Assembly: GCA_037447655.1 (NCBI GenBank) | Contig: JBBHKE010003219.1 | Location: 130,063-161,460 of the forward strand | Source: Zygnema cylindricum | Lineage: Eukaryota > Streptophyta > Zygnematophyceae > Zygnematales > Zygnemataceae | Direction of reading: 5' to 3' | DNA length: 31,398 bases | Position numbers and translations under genes: made by a program | The notes under the pieces: model-generated | What the model saw: the letters and a program-made list of their open reading frames with translations, nothing else | What the model was told of the DNA's origin: nothing | Databases searched by the model: none | Part shown: in pieces, positions 18,761 through 28,600 of the stretch | Position numbering within the stretch: the stretch's first letter is position 1 | Layout of the letters: each line of letters begins with the position of its first letter

Positions 18761-19509
18761 GAATGACTGTTACACAGCCTAAGGGAAACAATTAGAAATT
18801 AAAACTGCTTTCATAACATGTGAACCTAGCAAAGTTTTTCCTAATATATGTTTTGGCTTCACTTTTGGAATACTGAAGGCAGAGGATAAAAATTGTCATC
18901 AATTTGCGTGGAAGTTTGTCTTTTTGAAAGCTGAGATTCAAAGCACGTGTTCGTTTTCAGATGTGGAAAAAACATCAGAAAAAAGCGTTTTTACCGTCAA
19001 TATGAGCAGAAATGAAAGTTCATATACATCATACATATCAGCAATACGAATATTCCTTATACCAATTGACAGCTACTATATGTTATTACATCTAGGCGAA
19101 CACAAAACCATTGTGAAGAACGATATCATACAAATTTCTTAAGACATGTATTTTTCTGTCAGTTCACCTGTTTTTCAAGAAATAAACAAACAAAAACAAT
19201 TAAAACAATGAACGCTATTTCTAAACTTTGACTCATACAACATACTTTTGAATCAATATAAACCATCACGCATAGAACAACCGAATCTACTTCCCAAAAA
19301 AAAAACGAAAAAAAGAAAATATTCCATCACATTTCATCACATTTCATTTCATGTCCATTTCAATTTCTCTCTGTTTCAGTTCCATTTCTCTGCTTCATGA
19401 AAGAAAGAAATCAAAAATATCTCCCACTTTCAGTGAGAAATGCTCCTCATAACCAATAATCATTTACTCCAAACCTCGTACAAAAAAATACCCACCGAAC
19501 AATGTTGTT
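18761..19509. other. Intergenic, no gene recognised
   Basis: AT-rich sequence between the carrier 3' side and the repeat block. A 72-codon open frame at 18924-19142 shows no family resemblance. A TTTCATCACATTTCATTTCA-type simple stretch lies at 19320-19400. Confidence 0.45.
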
Positions 19510-19700
19510 ATTTAAAAAAAACTACTGAATATACCCATGTCCCAAACTCACATACCCAATTAGACTCCTAAAACTAAATTTATCAAAATCCCAAACTCGC
19601 ATACCCCATTAGGCTCCCGCAACTAAACGAATCAAATTACCAGGCTCATGTACCCATTCGATTTTTGAAACTAAATATCATATACCCTGTTGATCTTTTC
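19510..19700. repeat. Tandem repeats of about 55 bp
   Basis: Three to four diverged copies of a unit around CCCAAACTCGCATACCCCAT, TAGGCTCC and AACTAAA. The block is next to, and may grade into, the repeats derived from the carrier coding end at 19700-20073. Confidence 0.6.
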
Positions 19701-20073
19701 AAAAATTTGCCTACAATAAGACTCTATTGTCATATATACCCAATAGGGCATTCCAAAATAATACCTACAGTAAGGCTCGTTGTCGAATCCCAGATTTGTT
19801 AATTGTAACGTTCATGACTGTAAAAGTGAAATTTACCGAAGTAAGGCTCCAATTGTCGAAACCCCAAATTCATTAACTGTAACAGTAAAAAGCCGATTCT
19901 CGAATCACGAATTCCTATATTGTAAAATTTCGTTGAGTGTAGAAGTTTTTTTACTGTAAAAGTATAAACTGTAAAAGTAAAGTTTACGTACAGTAAAGCT
20001 CCAGTTGTTGACTGACGAATTCATAGAATGTATAAGTTCATAAACTGTAAAAGTTGAACTGTAAAAGTAAAAT
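19700..20073 (-). repeat. Degenerate tandem copies of the carrier coding end
   Basis: Read on the minus strand, the last ~58 bases of the carrier exon (ACTTTTGCAGTTTATGAATT, then TTCGACAATTGGAGCCTTAC and TGTCGGTAAATTTT) recur three to five times after the stop. The clearest copy, at about 19835-19895, keeps ATGAATTTG, TTCGACAATTGGAGCCTTAC and TTCGGTAAATTT. Other copies are at about 19965-20060, 19895-19965 and 19760-19830. Because the tyrosine-glutamate region encoded here is conserved in carriers, the coding copy is probably the source. Confidence 0.7.
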
Positions 20074-23000
20074 TTACCGACAGTAAGGCTCCAATTGTCG
20101 AATCACAAATTCATAAACTGCAAAAGTAATTGCCGCAGCTGGAGCCGCCTTTATGACACTCGGAAACGTGCCTTTGTATAAACCCATCCATCCTTCTTTT
20201 TCCACTATTCTTCTAATGGCAAAAAACATATTTCCATACGCTTTGGTTTCAATTTGTTCCCCGTACCGTGGATGTCTTGTGAGTCCCTCCACCTGATATA
20301 TAAACACCTAGTTGATTAGTATTTCCTGTAGTAATAACTGTGGTAAGTGGATGGAAGGACAAAAATATGAATCTCTCATATTGTTTTTTTCATTGATGAC
20401 TTTTTGTAAGAGAATGGACGGACTACAATATGAAGGTCAACCATAAAAATCTTTAATAACTTTATAAGTACATAGAAAGACAAAAACATTAATGTCTCTC
20501 ATAACATTTCTTTTGGATAACTTCCTATATGGAAATATGAAGGTCTCCTATCAAATAATTTTAATAACTTCTAAAGATCTATGGAAGGTCTAAAATATGA
20601 ATTATACACAACACAAATACACACTCTCTTTTTGTCTCTCTCTTCTCTTTCATTTCCCATTCTTATTCTTTTCAATAAAAAAAAGAAAACTAAGTCAAGT
20701 ACAATAACATATCCACTAACCGGAAAGAAAATGATATGGAGAGAAAGACAAATTATGCATCTGCTACGCGGATTCATTTCTGGAACAGAAGCTGCGAGAA
20801 AATTTGACATTTTTTGAGGAAAATGAATTTCTAAGGGTGCTTTTGCATAGTAAAAAAGCGTCAGTAAAATAAAGAAGAAATGCAGTTGAAATGGCACAAT
20901 TAAAATAGGAACAAACAACTCCAAGAATTCTAACAGCAAAAAAATGTGGTTTCACAGGGAGGTTATGAGACGGTTCCCTGAGTGCATGAAGTGACAGCCT
21001 TTCAAAGATGCTTCTAAAATTCCTTAGGTTTTTATGCGAAGAACCAAAATTGGTTTTTGCCCTTTTTACAAGTTCCCAGTCTGCCGCAAAGAATTATTTT
21101 AGAAAGAGTCATGCTAAGAAAATTCCTCACCTGAAAGCGTTTTTTAACTACGTCAAGAGGATGTGTGGAAGTTTTTGCAATGGTTCCGGAAATTAAACCA
21201 CACATAAACTCCTGAAAAGAAGTCAGTTTAGCGGAATCCCTCCCTCCGTCTTCCCGTATTTTTGCTCTTTCTTCATTAAAATGCTGCAATCCCCACCAAT
21301 AACATAGAAAGCATGTTGCGGATGAAAAAAATATAAGGAACAGCCAGAAAAAAGAAGATTTTTTAAGAGATCAAATACTTGGTAGTCCTTACAACCAAAA
21401 ATTCCCCATAAAACGTTGAAGACCAAAAAATTATATTCAAAACTTGAAAACCGTGACGTATAAAACCCCTCAAAAAGATGACACATGGTCTCTCTATGTT
21501 TGGATCAATAGGAAAAAAATGTTTAAATCCCCTTTAAGCCCCAGAAGAAAGGCAAGAATTCTTACTCCTGCAAGACGCTTGAAGTAGTCATAAAGCCCAA
21601 ATTGGAGACCTGCATAGGGAATAATCTCCACAATAGTCGGAGTCAATCCAGTATAGAACCCAGAAACGCCACGTGTCCTTAGTATACCCATACATGCGTC
21701 AGACATTGACTTATAAACCTGTCACAAAAAATGTTGAATTGAAATATTGTACAGAAAAATAAGGCATTTTACAGAAAATTGTGCTTGTCATATACTCGAA
21801 AATGAATCGTAAACCTGTCACACAAAAAACTGAATCGAGGTATTGTACAGAAAACCGTGTGCTTAAAATGTTGCGTGTTTAAACATTCTGACAGTTTTTT
21901 TTTCAGACGCTTAAGTTTCCAAAACATAAAGCTTTCAACTAACTGATGTTAAAAATAGTTTTGTGATACATGTTTCAATTATATGTGAACATGGCCGAGA
22001 TTCAGTCAAATCAAGTATGTCAATAATTCAAAAGTTTTGTATTCAAATGTATGTCCAGTTGTAAAAACTCATAACATCTTTGGCTTGTTGTAACCAACTA
22101 CAACAATTTGACTATTTGCCATGTAAGTCGCCATAATCCTACTTTAGCTTCTTTCTTTTCATAATCCTGTCTTGAATTCTTGAAAGATCAGCGAATTGGT
22201 ATTATTTTAATGATAGAGAAACCAAATATTCTACATTCTACCATCTCTGGGAGCTTCTAATCCCCGTAAACAATTTTAGCCACTCTTATTTTTCCAATCT
22301 TGTCCCCAGATATCCTTCGTAAGAAGAACCTCTCTTTCTCATGTGGTCCACTATATGTTATTGACTAGTTGTTACAATGGAGTAGATCTACTACCTTAGG
22401 CTCTCCTTGTGATGCAAGAATTGTACGAAGGAGATCAAACGGATAAGATCCAACGGTGGCAAATCCACCAGCCAGTGCCCCTCCAACAAATGACATTTGG
22501 GGACTCAATTTTCCATGATCATCTGACTTAACCAAAAAAAATTCAAAATACAGATAAAGAATAAACAAACAAATTGGAGAACAGTAATCAATAACCACAT
22601 AGGTCAATTTTCCGGACAAATAAAAATGTCAGCAAAATGGCAATAATGAAAATGATGGTAAAATGGTACAGTGGTGCAGTGGTACGATGGTCAAACAGTA
22701 TAGTGGTATAATAAGATAATGGCATTTTGGTATAATTGTATAATGAAATAATGGTATGATGGTATAATGGTATTTAAATTGTTAATACCATTTTATAAAT
22801 GCACATATTTTGTCAATTACACCTATACTTTTGACATTAACATTCTAGGAATACAAAGCTCATTCAAATTTCCTCCAAATAGAAATTTAGAATAGAGAAA
22901 AATCTAAAACATCTGTGTCTTTGAGATAAACCAGGAATGGAAAACGACAAACCAACAATTCATTCTTATACCATAATTTTTCTGTTTCCAGACCAATAAA

Positions 23001-24250
23001 ACCAGCATCCACGTTTGCATAGAAGTCAATAGAAATAAAATTTCAAAATATATAAAATTGCACTTACGCCCAAATTGCGAACTTCACTTAACTCACCCAT
23101 TATATTTGCTTACTTTCACAGTTTGATATAAGCGTATCAAAACCGGGTTTCACCTCAAACCATCTCCATCCTTTTAGTAAGAGCATAAAATAAAACCTTT
23201 GTAAAACGAAAAAATACAGTGTATAAAGAGGAATAAGGTTTCTTAGTCCAATGGCTTGTGTGTGTACCTCCTTTGTTAGAGTCGGCCATTACCGATTTAA
23301 ATTTATGATAAACAACAAATTGAATAGCAGTATAAGGCATAACAAGAAGTTGAGCAGGAACTATTCCTCTCCAGAGACCCTGGAAAAAAATCAAACAAAA
23401 AAATGTTGTCTAAGAAAAAATAGCGGTTTTTATTAACACTTTCAGACTTAAAATGTTCCAGCTCAAAATTCCAGAAGTTGGCCACATAAGTTTCTTAAAA
23501 ATTGGCATAAAACACGTCAAATTTGTTCAAAAATGGCAAGTGAATTTAGCACTGACCAACTACATACACCCCCCACCATAATTAACATGGACTGCAGTAA
23601 AATACACCAAATAAAACACACACACACACAAAAATATTTGAACCACAAAATTCAGTGAGCATTGAGAAAGAAATTGGACAATTACAAGCTTATTTTGTAT
23701 ATAAGTTGGTGTGTATCCTATAAGTTTCCAAACATTTTACGAGGCGTTCCAATAGGATCTTCCATTTCTCTCACTTACCACCACGCCCTCCTCTCGAATG
23801 ATCTCCTTGAAGGCTTGAGCCACTCCCGTGTACTTTGAGGACATAGCGCCAAGGCTTCCCAATCTTCTCCAACTATTGGTAGGCTCGAGTTGAACCTAGA
23901 ACAACAACATCGCATAAAGTTTTTTTTACAAAACACTTATGCAATGTGGACACTATAATAAGGTCTACTTCAACATCCACATTATCACCATCACATATCA
24001 TCAAATCATCACATTATCACATCATGATTTATACATCATGACATCATGACATCAAGACATCATCATCGCATCATCAGGAACAAAACACATAAAAGAATGA
24101 GTGATTGTTAACCTGAAACCGGATTTTAATAACATCTAGAGGTGAAACCACCATTCGTGAAGCACCGCCAGCCACTGCCCCAGCCACCGCATCCATTGCT
24201 GGGCGGGGAAAATGCCACGTGGCAGCAGCATGTTGGTCCGTATTACTCAT
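20074..24250 (-). CDS. Mitochondrial thiamine diphosphate carrier (SLC25 family)
   Basis: Inner-membrane carrier with six helices, importing thiamine diphosphate into mitochondria. Exons (minus) are 24250-24113, 23895-23779, 23379-23268, 22522-22395, 21718-21566, 21283-21131 and 20292-20074; phases close exactly and give 339 aa, the size of plant thiamine diphosphate carriers as I recall them. The three carrier repeats show [11 protein letters not shown] (36-46), YPFDLLR (149-155) and [11 protein letters not shown] (257-267). The sequences [37 protein letters not shown] and RHPRYG match the plant TPC type closely; other SLC25 members are less likely. Exon 4 uses the acceptor AAGTCAG|AT; the nearer AAG would shift frame. 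The first ATG is preceded by an 11-codon uORF at 24303-24268. A duplicate acceptor lies in intron 4, and the coding end is tandemly repeated downstream. Confidence 0.9.
20327..20605. repeat. Repeats in the last carrier intron
   Basis: Four or five diverged copies of a 50-80 bp unit with AATAACTT, GGATGGAAGGACAAAAATAT and GAATCTCTCAT as recurrent words. They stand in the intron between exons 6 and 7 of the carrier. Not coding. Confidence 0.6.
21812..21858 (-). repeat. Duplicate of the carrier exon 5 acceptor
   Basis: The real acceptor region (21714-21758, plus strand TAAACCTGTCACAAAAAATG, then ATATTGTACAGAAAA) is copied 98 bp upstream in transcript order as TAAACCTGTCACACAAAAAA, then GTATTGTACAGAAAA. 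On the minus strand both end TGTGACAG|GTTTA. If the distal site were used, the frame would read V-Y-D-S-F-S-S-I-stop. Confidence 0.75.
22635..22785. repeat. ATGGTAT-type minisatellite in carrier intron 3
   Basis: A degenerate short repeat on AATGGTA/GGTATAATGGTA, about 150 bp long, in the intron between exons 3 and 4. It has no coding content. Confidence 0.75.
23975..24078. repeat. ATCATGACATC-type repeat in carrier intron 1
   Basis: A degenerate run of ATCATCACAT, CATCATGACATC and similar units near the exon 1 donor side of the first intron. Simple repeat. Confidence 0.7.
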
Positions 24251-25343
24251 TGTCCCTTTCTTTAATGCTAGTATGGCAACAATGTGACAGTTTGTGTGTT
24301 CATTCTTTAAGTGCAACTAAAAGACAAAAAATGTTTACTTTCTCTAACGTAAAAAAAAACAATTCAAAGGTTTTGAATGCAGATGTAGAGCTCTCTGAAA
24401 TGAATTTACAGGCTAATGGTAAAGGTACACAATTTCGGGTTAAAATTTGCGTTTAGGATATATAATAAAAATTAAGACTTTGGAGAGTCTTAACCATCAA
24501 TACGCTAGAACATGTGGAGCGTTTATTTAATCGAAAAAAAAAAGAAACAACGATAATTGAAAGATGCTTGTTTATTTTCTCAACAAAAAAAATAAAAAAA
24601 ACTTCATAAAATACTCATAAACAAATGGTTAAAAATAAAAAAACCGATAAAAAGCAATTTTTTTAAAGTCAAAATTATCTTCGTCCTCTTGGTTTGTACA
24701 AATGAATTTGCACATAATTGTACAAATTCAATTGAAGTCAGTACAGTAGCTGATTTCACTGACTGTTTCTCTCTTTTTTCGAGACCTACAGCCAAAACCA
24801 GAACTCCTGGAAGCTGCAGCCAAAACCAGCTCAAACTACTGTACAGTATTCTTCCAAATTTTAGTCAACCAAAGTTTCAGATCTCAACGGAACTGAACGA
24901 ATATGTCAAACGGGCCAGAGAGGGCCAATAGAAGCTTTTCGCTTGTAACTTTTTAGTTCGGAATTGAGCAACGTGTCGCACGTAAAGTGTCTCACGGAAA
25001 ATGTCGAATAAGTTTTTCGCCTTTTCCCTTTTAGCTTTTTAGTTCGGAAATGAGCAAAGTCATCGTACAGAAAATAACGCACCGAATTATACAATTTTCG
25101 CACGTAACTCCATGAAGTATTGAAGTTCCAGAAATCAGAATTCACGATAGTACGATACAGAATCATCTTCCCGGAGATTGGTTTTGGTTCAATACTTCAA
25201 TTTCCTCCAACCCTAAAATCTTTACATAAGGGAAAAAGGGAATCAAAAATAAAAAGTTAATCAAATCAATAAATTGGCCAACATTTTGACACGTGTACTC
25301 TATTCTCTACCGCTTGACGTCCATCTTCCACGTGTTCGTCCTA
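24251..25343. promoter_or_regulatory. Head-to-head promoter region, carrier and epimerase genes
   Basis: The 1093 bp between the two divergent start codons must hold both 5' UTRs and promoters. Towards the carrier, a pyrimidine tract ending TTTTAG (about 24317) may be a 5'-UTR intron acceptor, followed by a short uORF. In the middle, a 23-base direct repeat (CTTTTTAGTTCGGAA then W-TGAGCAA) occurs at 24949-24971 and 25035-25057, and a CCAAT word at about 24925. CACGTG motifs at 25290 and 25329 precede the epimerase ATG. No separate gene is visible. Confidence 0.55.
24268..24303 (-). other. Upstream ORF before the carrier start
   Basis: An ATG at 24303 opens an 11-codon frame that stops at 24268, 17 bases before the main ATG. 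If the transcript starts upstream of it, this uORF could lower translation of the carrier. Thiamine genes in plants are often regulated at RNA level, but I see no THI-box riboswitch here. Confidence 0.4.
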
Positions 25344-25521
25344 ATGGCGGCAGCCACTGGCTCACAGCGTGCCACGTGGCTCGTTTCGAATGGAGAAGCC
25401 ACGTGTCTCAGGAGTGCGAGCGCGTCTCTAGCATTTCCACGTGGATTGTGTAGCTCGGCTTTGCCACGTGGCATTAGGAACTTGCAACAGTCATGGAGGA
25501 CAGGGGAGGTGCTGCCACGTG
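25290..25521. promoter_or_regulatory. Cluster of seven CACGTG G-boxes
   Basis: CACGTG starts at 25290, 25329, 25373, 25400, 25438, 25465 and 25516. Two flank the 5' UTR and five are inside the first coding exon of the epimerase gene. The copies at 25462-25473 and 25513-25524 extend to TGCCACGTGGCA, and the one at 25371 to GCCACGTGGC. The same 12-mer is at 24213-24224 in the first exon of the divergent carrier gene. CACGTG binds bHLH (PIF-type) and bZIP factors in plants; action from inside an exon is inferred only. Confidence 0.6.
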
Positions 25522-25603
25522 GCAGGACTTTGAAGGTACAGAAAAGAAGCAGGAGGCAACAATTCTTGACCGTATTGCATTTCTGGTTGACTTTGAGTCT
25601 TGG

Positions 25604-25679
<76 letters not shown>

Positions 25680-28600
25680 CTCTTTCTCGCTCGCCCTCAC
25701 CCTCTCTCTCCTCTCTCGCCATTATCTTTCTCCCTCCTCTTTCTCTTTTTCTCTCTCCTCTTTCTCTCCCCTTTTTTTTCTCTCTCTCCGCCTCTCGTTC
25801 TCTCGCTCTCTCTCCCTCTCTCTCTTTCCTCTGTATCTATGTCTGCCTCTCCTTTTTTCTTCTTAACTTTCAGGAAGCCAAACAATGGGCATGTTTGTAT
25901 TAAAGTGTGATCTTTCATAATTTTAAAATTAAGAGTTTAAGAATTTCCTCCTTCCACATTCCACTCATCCCTTCCCTTCAGTCCCTCCCTCCGTCCATCC
26001 CCTCCCTCTCCTCCCCCCCCTCCATCCATTCCTCTTTCCCTCCCTTCCTCCCACCCCCCTTTCCCCTCCTCTCCCCCTCCCTCTCCGACTACACACTTTG
26101 AATCCTTTAAAGAAGAAAAAAATTGGAATAAGAAACAATTTATAGTCAAGTAATTTTTTGAAGAGTAAAATCAAGTAAAACCGACTAAAATCCGAGTAAT
26201 AATAAAAACCGAGTTTGATTTGTGAAATTTTGTTAGGTTCTTCAAAAAAGAGAGAATATAAAAACAGATAAAACCAGATAAAAAAAGATAAAAAAAAGTG
26301 AAATGAGATTTAGTATTTTTTTATGTACAATGTTTTACTTTGACGAAATAGTTTATCGTCTTTCAACTTACGCCATTCACTCTATTTAGCATTGATAGTC
26401 CAATCGTATGTATAGAAGAGAAAAGAAAATGAAAAAGAAAAGAAAATAAAAAAGGGTCATACAACAGCAAAAAGGTAAAAAAATAGAGATCCTTATTTCG
26501 ATATTTCTTTTCGATTCATTTTTTGATTCGTTAATGTCGGTGATCCACAGACAATGACATGTGCGTCCATAGAAAAAATAAAAACTTGATTTTTTTAAGG
26601 GCCACATTAATCGCAATGGATGGTTTACTACTTTTTATAGTCATTTTTAATCCTGTTATCCCCTGTGTCCTTTTGATGAGTGTCTAATGTTTGGATATTA
26701 TATCTATGTTTATATTTACGTTTGTATTTATATTTACATTTACGCTCTTATGCTTTTATTTCACTATTGTTTTTTCTCTTGTCAAATATTTGGACATTAT
26801 ATTTATCTTTTTATTAATGTTTACATGTTATACTTTTATGTTTTTATATCACTTTCATTTTTTCTTGGTTGATTTCTCGGAAGTTTGTCTCTCCAAGTTT
26901 TTTATTCTGAATCTGGAGTATGGAAAAACTGGGATTGTTATTTTTTCTTTTTTTCCAGAGAAGTTCCATGCAACAGCTTGGTACTGTTAAAGACCGTTCT
27001 GTTGGGAAAGACCTTTTTTTGGTAACCGCAGCATCTAGTAATGGTGGAGATAAGGTATTTTTCACTTTATTTCTGACGTTCTTCTGTTTACTATTTTTGT
27101 AAAATGACCCTTTTATCTTTTAATTTGTCTTTTTTGTTTTTGTTTTTGATTGTTGACTTGAGAGCATTAAGTTTTTTCAAAACTTTGAAATTGTCTGCTT
27201 GCTATTTCTCAGGGAATTTTTCAACTCGTTGATTAACTTTTGTCTTTTTTTTTTTATATGGATTTATGGTTTCATTCTTATGTTTTATGTCTAGAATTTT
27301 TTCTACATTTAGTGCTGGTGGTTATAACTCTTTTGGTGGCGATAACCCTTCCAAAACTGAAAGAGTGTTTTCTATTATCTTACAGTTTAGGTGTCTCTAT
27401 TTTTGCAAAATCCATGTTTGATAGTTTCATGTTTAGTGTAGATACATGTTTGATTTTGCTATCAGCGAAATTCTTGATATTTTTTTTTGAAAAACTTGAA
27501 AGTTATCTTCAACTGTAACTGAAACAGAAACTGTATTTGTTACCGAATTTCTGATTGTAATTGTAGTTGTAGTTGTATTTGTAAATTACACGTGGAATTA
27601 TTTTGTGATTATAATTATATTCATTACCAATCGTAACTTTTAACTGTAACTAGAACTGTGACTGTTACTGGAACCGCGACTGTAACTGCAAGTGTAACTG
27701 TAACTGTAACTATGATTGTAACTGTAACTCCAACCATAGTCATAACCGTAATTGTGACAATAAAGACAACTATAATTGTGACCGTGGCTGTAACTGTAAC
27801 CGTTTACGGTTTACTGCTTATTGTTCGCTGTTTAAGTTTGATTGTGTAACTTTGAACATGGAACAGATGACTGTGACAGTGAGTGGCGGCACTGGATTTA
27901 TCGGAAGCCGGTTGGTGGAGAGGCTCCTTCAAGGTAAGATGAAGCCTTCGACTGAAAAAAAATGATATTTATGTTCTGTGACCACTGAACCACTATATGA
28001 ATGGACAAAACACCCATTGAAACCCATATTATTCACGATTTATGAATGGATTGGTCTAACAAGTGCATTCTGATAAGACGGAGAAAACCTTTAAGAAATC
28101 CTCAGAAAACTCTTTGAAAATATGAAATTTCATGAAGAAGATTAGAAGTGACCATAGTTGAGAACGGTTGGAGAATCCACATGAACCTCAGGTGATAGAA
28201 TCGACAGTATAATTTGATGGTGGATTTTCGATGACGTGGAGGCATGTAAAAATTGCAATCTCACTTGCATATATTTAGCCGATCTGTCTGTTGTCTCATC
28301 CGATTGATTATGGTCTTATCCTGTTATTATCCCATCCATTTATTTTCTCATCCGTTCATTGTCGCATTCAATTATGTCTCTTCTGAATATTGTTATCGAT
28401 TATTGTCTCTTTTGATTGTTGTCTCATCCGATTGATTATTGTCTTATTCAATGATTTTCTCGTCCATTTATTGTCTCATCTGTATATTGTCTCATTCGTT
28501 TTTTGTCTCACATGATTAGTTACTATCTTATCCAATTATTTTCTCATCCATTTATTGTCTCCTCCGTTTATTGTCTTTTGTCTTTTTTTCCCAATTCAAT

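Noticed and set aside
22510-22530. Carrier exon 4 starting at GGTTAAG|TCAG
   Set aside because: This AG would leave the reading frame out of phase with exon 3; the AG four bases on (AAGTCAG|AT) restores it.
24251-25343. Thiamine (THI-box) riboswitch near the thiamine diphosphate carrier
   Set aside because: I looked for the conserved CUGAGA and related core elements near the gene and did not find a convincing arrangement.
25883-25915. Possible extra exon after TTTCAG at about 25882
   Set aside because: The in-phase reading hits TAA within ten codons and no suitable donor keeps the frame, while exon 1 joins exon 2 at 26959 in phase. It might be a poison or non-coding exon.
25474-25918. Arg/Glu-rich and Ser/Leu-rich frames around the (CT)n tract
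   Set aside because: Same artefact in epimerase intron 1. Only the first 64 codons from 25344 look like a real peptide.
27658-27849. Thr/Val-repeat peptide of 63 codons
   Set aside because: Direct translation of the hexamer array in intron 2 of the epimerase gene.
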